From Amaranthus tricolor (lineage: Eukaryota; Streptophyta; Magnoliopsida; Caryophyllales; Amaranthaceae): a stretch of DNA of 64,000 nucleotides. Below the pieces are notes generated by a model. The model worked only from the letters and a program-made list of their open reading frames with translations, was not told the DNA's origin and searched no databases. Position numbers and translations under genes: made by a program. The DNA is taken from positions 15,368,537 to 15,432,536 of the forward strand of contig NC_080058.1 of assembly GCF_026212465.1 (NCBI RefSeq), written 5' to 3'. Numbering within the stretch: position 1 is the first letter of the stretch; each line of letters starts with the position of its first letter. Below are positions 34,918 to 45,868 of this stretch, one piece after another.

Positions 34918-36216
34918 TGATTATATAATTACTCTTTCTCAAAAATATTTTCATGAATAATTTATGTGAAAATTTTATGTGATTAAAGTGCACGTGAAAT
35001 TTACGTAACTATGCGTGTTAATTGTTGTGTTTTAAGTATATTTGAGAATTGAAAACTATTTTTAGTTTCTTGGTACACCATTATATATATGCGTGTTAAT
35101 TTACTTTTTTAGAAGTTAACACTTGAAACTTTCCAATTAATCAATATGATAGTATTGTACGATATCATGTTTCAATTTATTCATTTAACATTTTCGTCAT
35201 ATTATTACTAAATAAAAATTAATCAATTGACATGTAATCATTTCACACTCAATGATATTTTTTTATTTGTATTGTATTAGAACAACACTAGTATAGAAAC
35301 TCATGCAATGCACAATTATTAGTATTTAGATATAGAAGTATTATGATTTTTAAACAATGATATAATTATATATTATCTTTATCAAGTTGAATTTACGCGT
35401 TAAAAATTTTATAATCAATATAATTATAACAAATTAATAATAGTCATAACCTTTAAATTAATGGCAAAGAGAAATTGTGTATTTTTAAAAAATGTGAATT
35501 TTTTTATAATAATTGAAGAGAAAATATTTTAAAATAAATTGAAAGAGATTTAACATATATGGATGAGATAAAAACAAAAATAAATTTAAATGAGTGAGTT
35601 AGCAAATAATGCTAAATAAGTCGAATGAAAGGAGTATTTTTTTTATCATTATTCCTCCCTTTTCTTGATTTGTGCAATATATATACTTGACACTATTTTT
35701 GTAGAATGTGAAGTACTTTATAATACATTCACTATCAAAAAAACACAAAAAAAAAAATAGATAGTCAGAAGTATATAAATATTAATTTTAAAATACAACT
35801 CATAATTTACCTTTCTCTAACTAATATTTTTAAAAAATTTAATGTCTTTTTTGAGTTTTATGTTAAGATATATAAAACAAACAATCTATTATTTTCTAAT
35901 GACTTGTTTTGTAAATTTTATACATACAAATAATGAATTGTAAAAAGTATTTATGTTGTCATCATCATCATACCCAGTATTTCCCGTCCATAAAATATAA
36001 TATATGCAATATAATAAAATTAATCTTACCTTATATAGTTCAATAAATATAGCAATTAACCAATTTGATCATTCCATATGGCAAATCTTTATGAGGGTGC
36101 CACATGGAATTATCTAATACTTTTAGCTAATTGTATGATTAGTTGTATTAGTGTATTATTAATTGTATTTGTGTGGTATTAGTATTATATTATTAATTGT
36201 GTTAGTGTATTATTAC
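34918..36216. other. AT-rich intergenic DNA, possible copia LTR at left
   Basis: No gene. ACTAGTATAGAAACTCATGC near 35288 would read on the minus strand as a Helitron 3' end (CTAGT), but no matching start was found. GTATTAGTGTATTATTA words repeat loosely at 36130-36215. Confidence 0.4.
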
Positions 36217-36980
36217 TTTTTTTTAAATTAAAAATTTTATTAATAAAACACTGAAACTTAGGAACCCAAAATGGCCAACATAAAGAATTCCTAGGAGAGG
36301 AAGAGCTATTAGAAGAGGGACCAAGAAACAAACCACTCAAAATAAAATCACAGGAGTGGATTACGCATAGACCATGACATACATCAAGTCAACACCATCG
36401 TAGTAACTTCAACACATTCACACCTTACACACCGACATAAATCTAAAACACCTTACACACCTTTTACGATATACAATAGCCTAATATTCCTACTAAACAC
36501 CCCGACAAAATGTAAGAACAGTAACAGCTATGAAGAAGACCAGCAGTAGCGCGCATATTTCGAATCGTATCAGCACCATATCAGTGGCATTCGGTGTAAA
36601 ACTATACCAGACAGCAGTAGCAGAAGAGGCATGCACCTGCAGCTGCAAAGTAAGACCTCTTGACTAACCTGCAGACCCCTGTATCTGACAGAGTAATAGC
36701 CTTAATTGCTCATCCCTATCTTTCAACACCACAATTAGCTTTAGACACCGCTTCTACATTTGTCGTCCCTGCCCATAATAGAAGCATCATTTGATAACGT
36801 ATCATCGTGGCAGCATACTTCTGTGTCATGTGACTTGTTCGGCACCAAGCATTAAGAATAGTTTCCCATGGCACAGCAAATCAACGGCAGTATTCAAGAC
36901 AATTATCTTAGCACAGTAATTCATCAGCAGCTCTTGACGGATTCAGGTGTCTTAATAATTTTGACCATACCTTCATGTGG
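36217..36980 (-). mobile_element. Possible LINE 3' fragment
   Basis: On the minus strand the segment ends AATAAAATTTTTAATTTAAA plus A's, like the tail of plant L1 elements. Upstream sequence is of even base composition with no RT motif. No target duplication was identified, so this is tentative. Confidence 0.35.
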
Positions 36981-37330
36981 CCCTTATTTAATACCTTTGG
37001 CTATTCAACTATTATTAATTTATTAAACCTTAATTTTTTTCATTATAAATCTTTCAACAAAATCTGTAGGAAAACTACATCAAACTAACCCTCTTTTTAT
37101 TATAATCACAAAAATAAGCCATTATATATATATAATACTGGCTAACATATATAGCAATGTTGTATGAATAATAATTTCATATACAATATTAAAACTACTA
37201 CCAAATAAAATCAAGAGTGATTTTACTCCATTAAATAAATCAAATTTGATAGAAAGTTTTTAGTATAACATATAATTAAATTTCAACCATACGTTATATT
37301 CTCTTTCGGATTTCACTATAATTATTTTTA

Positions 37331-37897
37331 GGGAAATTCCACATGGTAGCATTGAACTTCCAAGAATCGTCAATGATAGCACTTTTTATAAGATTTTCCA
37401 CGTGGTAGCATCCAATTTATGCATCATTCAACTGCTGTAGCATTTTCTGTTAAATTCTTGTCAATTTCCGTTTAATTTACCATTTTGACGTTTTCACTCT
37501 TATAAAGTGTTGGTTGTTATCTTTATAATTTGCCCTAAACCATTTTTATGCTTTCAAATACTCTCTCAAATATTGTAACAAATTTTGTTTTCATAACATT
37601 TAATTCACCTTTTGTCATTTTGAATGAAAACAAAATTGTTACAAAATTTGACAGCGTTGATGAATTAAACAATTAAGAGCATAAAAATGGTTTAAGGCAA
37701 ATTATAAAGACAACAACCAACACTTATTTAAGGTAAAAACGTCCAAATGGTGAATTACGGAAATTGATAAGAATTTAACGAAAAATGCTACGACAGTTAG
37801 ATAGTGCATGAACTGGATGCTACCATGTGGAAAAATCTTACAAAAGTGCTACTATTGTCATTTCATGAAAGTTCGATGCTACCATGTGGAATTTTCC
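37331..37897. mobile_element. Foldback MITE with ~260-bp arms
   Basis: Starts GGGAAATTCCACATGGTAGC, and its complement ends the element with one extra T. The arms remain alignable for about 260 bp on each side. Flanking TTA triplets (37328-37330, 37898-37900) fit a PIF/Harbinger target duplication. The first bases resemble the foldback MITEs at 24752 and 25520. No coding sequence. Confidence 0.8.
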
Positions 37898-37978
37898 TTA
37901 TTTCTAATTTAGTTCTTCACCAACCCTATGGTGATAAAACTTTATTGTATCAAAAAAAACCCGATCCGAAATATACCT

Positions 37979-38636
37979 AAGGGTGTGCAAAAAAACCCGA
38001 TCCAAAGTATCCGATTCGAATTACCCCATATCCGGTTTTCAAAACCGGATAATTTACCCGATTTTTGCAAACCAGATAATCTGGATCGGGAACCGGTTTT
38101 TTAAACCGAGTACTGGATCCGGGTCCGGGTCACATATTTTTGGAATCGGATATCTTGTACCCGATTTTATTTATTTATTTATTTGTTTTACTTTTTCATA
38201 AATAAAATAATGATAATATCTATTAAGCTAACCAAGGGTTGAATCTTAATATAAATTTTTTCTCCCGCAGATATTTTTTTTTATAATTGTTTTTACTTAA
38301 AGCAATGTGTAATAGTATTATTCTTTAATTTTCTTAATTTGTCTTTTATGACTAATTAAGCTAAATATTTTTAAAGAGTTAGTATTTGAATTTTATATAA
38401 AAAAAATATTTTAAATAAAAATAGAGATATAGACGCATGGTTGAACGAAAAAAAGTCAAAAAAAAAAATCTAATAAAACTGAGTATCCAAATTCGACCCG
38501 ATTTAAACTGGGTATCCGGAATCCAGATACCCGGTTTCATCTGGGTCGGAACCGGATCACGTTTTTAGGTATTCGAAAAACCTATACGAATTTTCAGATT
38601 CGGGTCGGCCCGGTATTCGATTTTTAACACCCCTAC
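37979..38636. mobile_element. Short non-autonomous hAT element
   Basis: 658 bp between perfect 8-bp duplications ATATACCT (37971-37978 and 38637-38644). Ends are AAGGGTGTGCAAAAA and (complement) GTAGGGGTGTTAAAAA. Both halves are rich in CCGGAT and ACCCGA words with an AT-rich middle. No transposase remains. Confidence 0.85.
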
Positions 38637-38789
38637 ATATACCTCTCCAATCATATTAAATTAAAAAATTATTAAAATGGGTATGAATTCTAATTATTAA
38701 AGTTGGGTATATAGTAGACTAGTAGTATTAGACAGTAAACTACTAGTTTCATAATCAATAGAATTAATTATTTAATAATTAATATATTA

Positions 38790-38990
38790 ATAAACTTAGC
38801 GGGCGACGGGTATACCAACGGGTAATTTTTGCCGTCGCTACCCGCCCATTTATCTTAGCGGGCGGGTATTACCCATCCAAATTTAATTTTTTTTGAAGAA
38901 CATTCAAGTCCGCCCGTTTTTCGAGCCGGGTGGATCGAGCCTAGTGAGTAGCCCGCCCATGAACAGCTCAAACCTGATCTTATGCTCCGG
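38790..38990. mobile_element. hAT-like GC-rich fragment
   Basis: Repeated GCGGGCGGGT/ACCCGCCC words ending in CCCGCCCATGAACAGCTC, a common terminal word of plant hAT derivatives. No target duplication was found. Confidence 0.4.
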
Positions 38991-39049
38991 TAACGGAGCT
39001 AGCTAAGATTGTAGAACCAACATAAAGCAAAAATAGTTGTTTGAACAGA

Positions 39050-39265
39050 TTAAACCTTCAAGGTGATCCTTCTGTCCAATACCATGTGAGTTTTTAGCTC
39101 AGCATCTTGATCAACCCCAAGTATATTGCTCCTCTTGTTAGCTTGTTCCTTATCATTAAAGGATGTCTTAATCAGTTTCCTAGAATTGATGGGCAGACCA
39201 AAAATATCATTCACATCAGCTAGAGTGATATAATATTCTTCATCAGTCCTTTCATTAGAAATACG
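39050..39265 (-). pseudogene. Plant transposon-associated (PMD-like) protein fragment
   Basis: About 70 open codons on the minus strand ending at TAA 39050-39052. They read EEYYITLADVNDIFGLPINS, like the I-T-x-x-D-V-x-x-x-x-G-L-P segment of plant mobile domain and similar transposon-borne proteins. No start codon and no further domain. The family assignment is tentative. Confidence 0.4.
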
Positions 39266-40129
39266 TTATACCAGCTACTGTGATCAAAGTGTAAAATAAG
39301 ACATGCTAAAATGCCTAGATCATATTTTTAATAATTTTAACATCTAAGATTAATCCATCCCTAACTTTGCAATTTATTTTAATTTTCTTTTCAACCTTAA
39401 AAAAGTTGAGCAACTAGTTAAATAATGCAAGACAAAACATGACTATTATCAATAAACAACTTATACGCATCAATTATTACTTTAATTGCATCAATATATT
39501 AACTAAATTTTCATAAAGTCACTTAAATAACAACACATAATGAAACATAAAACAATTACAAAGTGGTAATAAAACAACACATAATGAAACAACGTTAAAT
39601 AACTGAGTAATAAAAATGACAAAAATGAAGAACAAAAAGCATATAGCCCATCTAGTGTTGAAATAACAACAACTTGCATTGTTTCTTTAATCTTTGTGTC
39701 AAACTTTTTGTTTGTCTTCTTTGCATTTGATTTTTTAGAAACATTTTGTTTCTTTGAATTACGACAAGTGGTAAGACTTCTTATCGAAATGTACCTTGAT
39801 TCTCATAAGTAAAAGGAAACATGCTTTGCAGAAGAAATTCAAGAAAAGTAAAAGAATGGAGAAGGAAAGAAGAAGCTAATCATTGAAGGTGAGAAAAATG
39901 GAGAAAATATGAATTGACTTATCAATTTCATTGACCACTAGGTTTTATGTGTTTTTCGGCAAGTCTTGTATTAGAACGTCTGACCATCAGACTAGTCTAT
40001 AAAAGCAACTTATTAGTAAAAAAACATTAAAAAAAAATCTGAATTAGACTTATACATGAAGCAATTTTTTATAAAATAGTTTGGGCCGACCCAATTGAAG
40101 TTATCTCATGGTGAGACGGCCTCAATAAG
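39266..40129. other. Intergenic AT-rich DNA, no gene seen
   Basis: Short frames only. AATAACAACACATAATGAAAC recurs near 39520-39590 as a small local repeat. GTGAGACGGCCTCA near 40111 is a MITE-end-like word, echoed as GAGACGGTCTCA near 40619. Confidence 0.4.
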
Positions 40130-40612
40130 ATACAAATTCTTGTACAACAAATCTCCTGGGAAACAGCCACATACGTGCGACCACTCATAGATCCAACCCG
40201 TAATTTTAAAGTTTTCATTTTAAAGCTTGAATTGGACATTTTGGATCTTGATATATGCTTTTAAAGTCTTGGATTTGACAAACTTTAAACCATTGAAATA
40301 GGTAAGTCTTGAAATGGAAATTTAAAGTTGGAGTAGGTAAGCAAAATATAAAACTAAGGGTTTGAGTAGAGGTTTTATGAGTTAGAGGCGGCATTTTAAG
40401 TGGTAGAATAAGTGTTTTAAGGGTTGAAGTCGATAGCTAAAAAATTAAATTAAGCCTCTAGAGAAGGAATATTGAGGCTTGAAGCAGAAGTTTTTAAGTG
40501 TTAAATTTGGCTTTTTAAGTCTTGAAATAGATGTTTTAAGGCTTAAATTTGACAGGTATAAATTTTTTTAGTCGCACACGTAAAGCGGCCGCAAACAAGT
40601 TTTTTTGATTGT
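40130..40612. mobile_element. Imperfect terminal-inverted-repeat element, copy A
   Basis: Its ends are partly complementary (CTTGTACAACAAATC...ACGTGCGACC and AGTCGCACACGT...GATTGTTGTATG). The interior is a degenerate array of TTTTAAG(T/G)CTTGAAAT-type units of roughly 25-35 bp. A related element in inverted orientation lies at about 52370-53225. No coding sequence. Confidence 0.5.
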
Positions 40613-40776
40613 TGTATGAGACGGTCTCACAGTAGAACATGTCTTACATTTGGGTGAAATAGCCCAATAATAAAAACTTTTAGCTTATAGAGTTGTTGTT
40701 TTGAGGTCGTATTACTGTGAGACATTAAAAAATTATTTTTTTTTTTAAGAAAAATTTTTCATTTTGAAACTATTGA

Positions 40777-43078
40777 GGCCATCTTTAATGGTGACCTAAT
40801 ATTGGGTCACATGACCCAACAATAAGGAAAATGCTATTAATGGTAATCTATTTTGAGATTGGTCATGGAAAAGGTTGGAGGAAAGTTTCCTTGGATGACC
40901 CGTTCAAAAGAACGGTCATCCCATTTTTTTTCAAAACATTTTGCCACGTGTCGCAATTTGATTGGTCCGCGAAAAATTGCTTGCATCAGCCCTGACACTC
41001 CTTCCTGCTGCACGCCACTTGGCCTCTTCTGATTGGCTATGAAAAAATAGTCGTTTTTTCCCTTTCACGGCTATTTTCGCATTAAAATAATTTTTTTTTA
41101 AAAAAATTATACCAACGGTCATATTTTTTCGAGATCTATAAAATGAGACCCATATTGATATTTTTTGACATAATTTTTTTTTTACATATTTTGTTCATAT
41201 TTTCGGTATATTTTTGGTTAAAAAAAATACCAAAGTAATCATTTCAAAAATCCAAAAAGAAAAATATGGATTCAAATAACCCAAATTATGGAAGAAATCC
41301 ATGTAAAAAAAAACCAAGGAAAAATCTTCTTACAATCAAAGTGCTCAAATTCAGTATCAAAATCCTCCGTTCATTCCTCCATTTTCTCAAAATACTCCAA
41401 ATTCTTCTTACTATATTCCTGAAAATATCCCAAATTCATCTTATTATGTTCCTCAAAATACCCAAAATTCTCAAACTATGTTTCACCACCATCATCAATC
41501 TCACAATGTCAACTCTAATATTGATATGTATTCAACTCCAATAAGGGGTGAAAGTTTAGACGAAAATGAGATAGAGTGTGATAATAATGATGATGATGAT
41601 GATGATGATGATGTTGATGAAAATCAAGGAAATGATCAAGATGTTCAATATGGTGAAGATGGAGGAAATTCAGTTCATCATGTTGATGCTAGTCTTTACA
41701 CGCAACCACCATTTCAAGATCGAGTTTAACAATTTGGTTCACCACCGAGCTTCACTCAATTGGTTCAACCATCTCAACAGCTACCTAATAATAATGATGA
41801 AGCCTCTATACCTTCAAAGAAAAGTTGGGATTTGATTGAAGATATTGCTCTCATATGTTCAGTTATGAACACAAGTACAGATCCAATTGTAAGCACCAAC
41901 CAAAAGATAAGAGTGAGGTGGCAGAAAGTTAAGGAAGCTTATGAAGCAGCGAGGATCGAACGACCCCATCTGATCCCACGAAGAACCGCCGACATGCTTA
42001 AATGTCGTTGGGGTAGAGTTGCTCCAGCATGTTTGAAGTGGTCTGGAAGTTGTGATGAGGCTGTTAGGAGGAAGAAGAGTGGCACGACAGACGAAGGTGT
42101 GCTTAAAGAAGCGCATTTAATCCATCAAAGAAAACACGGTAACTTTAACTTGATTGAGGAATGGAAAATTTTAAGAAAGTATAACAAGTGGAAGCAAGTG
42201 GTAAAAACTAATCAAAAAAACAATTGGATCAACAACCAACTGGTGATGTTAGTAGTAAAAGTAGTGGGAAAAGATCAAGGACGGAAGAAGATTCTGAAAC
42301 TCCAACAAGTGAACCTCAAGGAGGATCATCCACGCGCCCCGAGGGTGTGAAGAAGGCTAAGACTCGCATGACAGGGAAGATGGTCGCAGATCAATCAATT
42401 CAAGCTTTGAGTGCATTTGGAGAGAGTCTTCGACTTAATTCAGAAATAATGAAAGAGAAGACAGAACTTCAAAAACTAAAAGAAGTCCGAAAACAAAAAC
42501 AACTTCAACTGGAAGAATATCGAATGAATAGGGAGATCTATGAATCATTAAGCAAAAAGGAAACTCTTCAGCCATGGGAAGTTGATATGATGGTTTAACT
42601 TGGACAATACCTTCAGAATTACAATCGTCAGTAGATATTTTAATTATGTAATGTCTTAATTATGTTTTAATTATGTATTGTAATATTTATTTGAAGTTAA
42701 TGAATTTTTCTTAAATATTAAAAAATATTTATTAGAAATTATATTTATATTTATATTGATTAAAAAATATTATTTTTATTAAAAAAATAATTTTTTTTAA
42801 TTATAAAATAGTAGATCTATTTTAATCAAATAAAAAATTATATTACCTTTGTACATGAAAATATTATTATAAAAAAATAAAGATAAATGTTAGAGAAATT
42901 AAGGGAGAGAAATTATGGTGGGGTAGAAAAAAAAGTAAGAAAGAGATTATGATGACCTTTTAAAAGAGGTCATTTTTAATAAAATTTGGTTAAAAGATAA
43001 AATTTTAAGAGAGAGAAAAATTGTAAAAGAGTGTGATGAATTTTTTTTAAGGTTACCAACTTACCATTAAAGATGGCC
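40777..43078 (+). mobile_element. PIF/Harbinger derivative carrying only ORF1
   Basis: 2,302 bp with terminal inverted repeats GGCCATCTTTAATGGT (left) and its complement (right). Flanking triplets TGA and CGA may be a 3-bp target duplication with one change. A hairpin GGATGACCCGTTC-AAAA-GAACGGTCATCC lies at 40893-40921, and a TATA-like CTATAAAATG at 41136-41145 precedes the ORF. The DDE transposase gene is absent. The right end sits next to the putative leader of the L36 gene. Confidence 0.8.
41266..42598 (+). pseudogene. PIF/Harbinger ORF1 (SANT/trihelix-like DNA-binding protein)
   Basis: Start at ATG 41266 (MDSNNPNYGRNP). The N-terminus is N/P/Y-rich, then an aspartate run from a GAT microsatellite (41587-41612). 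A SANT/trihelix-like domain follows: KKSWDLIEDIALICSVMNTS, a K-V-R-W-Q-K-V-K-E-A-Y helix in the next block, MLKCRWGRVAPACLKW. The NAM-associated-type coiled C-terminus carries EEWKILRKYNKW and EKTELQKLKEVRKQKQ. Close relatives are often mis-annotated in plants as glutathione S-transferase T3-like. Frameshifts lie near 41320 and 42215 and a TAA at 41727-41729, so it is a pseudogene. In Pong/PIF elements this protein assists the DDE transposase. Confidence 0.8.
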
Positions 43079-43089
43079 CGAATAAACCC

Positions 43090-43297
43090 CAGGTCTCAAG
43101 GCCCAAACATAATGCTACTGCTGTCTGCCTCTCAGAACCAAACAGATTTGTGACAGAACCCCTCACACCTCAATCGCCTGAGCCCTGACGCCACTTCACT
43201 CGCCAGACACCACGTTGCCCCCAGTGACCAACCCGTCACTGTCCTCCGCCGGCGCTATTCTCCATCATTAATTGGTCCATTCCTCTTTTTCTCTAAG
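43090..43297 (+). other. Putative 5' leader exon of the L36 gene
   Basis: GC-richer, non-repetitive sequence ends in CTCTAAG|GTATTATG, a good splice donor at 43298. The likely acceptor is 50671 (TTGCAG), five bases before the L36 start codon. The linkage over 7.4 kb is inference; no other coding sequence of unique type lies between. Transcript evidence would decide. Confidence 0.45.
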
Positions 43298-45868
43298 GTA
43301 TTATGTTCTGACTTCTGTACTTAACTAGAGTTTTTAGGTTATTTTTTCTTTTTTATTTGCAATTTATTGTCATTTGATATTGAAATTAATCATTTTAATT
43401 TGTAATAAGTCATTTCTAAGGTTGGAATGGTGTATCTATGGTGTTTTTGAATTTTGTTTTTCAGATTTTTGAATTTTGATTAATTTACCAACTAGGGTTG
43501 TTAATTTTGGGGTTTTGAATTAGGTAAATCTGTTTGCATCAAGTATTTATAATGGATATGATGAATTTGATGTTAAAGTTAGGATTGTTGAATTGGGTAA
43601 ATTAATTGTCATTTGATGTTAAAATAAAAATTGTTGTTAGTGATTAGCATATACTCCGTAGTGCTATTTGTTGTGAAGTCGATGATAGTTATTTATTTAG
43701 CTGCGAGATTAAGATTAAGGACTAAGGAAATGAAGAAACAAGGGCAGAAATTAAGATAAAGCTTATGACTTAATGAGTATGAGATTATATTCTCATCTCA
43801 ATGTTTCACAATCTACCACCGTAGAGATAAGAAGTAATTTCACCAAAATAACAAGAGCTATATTATACTTCTATTCTCTTTGTCTTACATATACATCCAA
43901 ATGATTACTTTTCTCTTTATTTAGTTACGCTCTAACTACAATTGCAGACAAATTATTGACATTACTAATGATTCATGATTGTGTTGTATATTGCAAATGA
44001 ATCCACGTGGACATTTGTCTTGATTTTTTCAATAGTGATTGTAATTTTTTTTTTTCATTATTGACATTACTTGCTTTTTTTTTTTTTTTTTTTTACTGTA
44101 TCTGCCACTGACTGCCATAGCTATTTTATTATATGATTGATTGCACTTCAAAGGTTGTAGATACTTAAGAATGAGAATTTATTGGATGATGCTAATATTC
44201 TAGGAATGTTGTTAGGATACTTAGATAATACTAAAAGTCTTTTATGAAAGAAAAGTTGTAATAGGTGTCAAGAAGCTGTTGAAAGACAAGAAGGAAGAAA
44301 AGCAATGATGTCATTCACATATGTTAACCCAAGCCTTATTTGGATGTGGTTGTTGACTACATGGGAGTGCGGTTATAGATTGAGGATATAGGGGGAAATA
44401 TATTCACTTGCTCTAATTTGTTATATTGGCATAGATTTAGGATTCATTGTTTTATTCGAACTTGCAATGAGTTGGCCATACTGTCATTTTTACTTAGAAA
44501 CCCTAGATTCCAATACGAAGAGTTTTATATGATGATCTGCTAGTAGCTACACCTTTTTGATTCTTTACTTTTTATATAGATATTACATAATTTTATCGAG
44601 ATTAATAGTTATTCCATTATGTGGTGAAACTACAGTAAAAAGGTCTTTGTATGCTTTACATTAGATCATATGAGCTATGACATCTATCTCTCTCATTGTG
44701 CTTAAATTTGAGCTATCCTATTGTTTGATTTTTGAAGGAATATTGTTTGTGAGAAGTACAAGTATTTGAAGATTTACACTATGTTTGCAGTGGCGGATTT
44801 AGAAAAAAATCAAGTGATGTCAACATTTTAAATAAAAATAAAATTACATTTAATCGTAATTGTCCACGTGATATTCATATTTTTGAAAACAACACATAAT
44901 GTCATCATAAGACAAATTTTGAAACAAATCACTTTCAAACTATTGATTCCAACACAAACACATATTCAATTAAAATATTGATTCGAATTAGTGGAATTTA
45001 AATTATTATAATGTAATTAGCCAATTAAACAATTACCCAACACAAATATTGATTCCAACACATACACATATTCGTTCACCATAAGCTAAAAAACTTTAAG
45101 TTACGGTCGTAATAAGGTGATACAGGCGATATTTTCTACTATCAATAAGAAGAAAAATAAAATCATTTTTTGAATGAAAAAATAAAGCAAAATTTCAAAT
45201 AAATTTTTTAAATAAAATTAAACTAAAACATTTGCTGGACAACTACTTTCTACCATGTTTCTGTGGTGAACATTAGTAAGTACAACAGAAAAGAAGGGAG
45301 AATTTGAAGAAAGAGAGAGAGAAGAGTACAAAGAATTTTGTTGGAAAGAAGAGAAAAAGAGTACAGGGGAGGGAGAGTACATAATAGAAGGTGAGAAGGG
45401 AATATTTGTGTGTATTCTAATGTATCCAATCACCTTATTACATCATATATTTATAGCTAAACAAGTATTACAAAACTTGCTGCCAAAGGATTGGTTATAA
45501 AAGATGCCTTTCTAGAATATACTTTCTAACAGAATTCTGCCATTTTGAGGTGTTCAATATGTTGCTGATTTGTAGGATTACCCATTTCGAGGTAAATTTT
45601 TGCACCTGCTCTGATACAAGTTGTGGTGAACCTTAGCAAGTACAACAGAAAAGAAGGAAGAAGAGAAGAAAGAGAGAGAAGAGTATCGAGAATTCTATTA
45701 GAAAGAAGAGAAAGAGTACAGGGGAGGGAGAGTAAAGAATAGAAGTTGAGGAGGGAATGTTTGTGTATATTCCAATATATCCAATCACATTATTACATCA
45801 TATATTTATAGCTAAACAAGTATTACAAAACTTGCTGCCAAAGAATTGGTTATAAAAATGCCTTTCTA

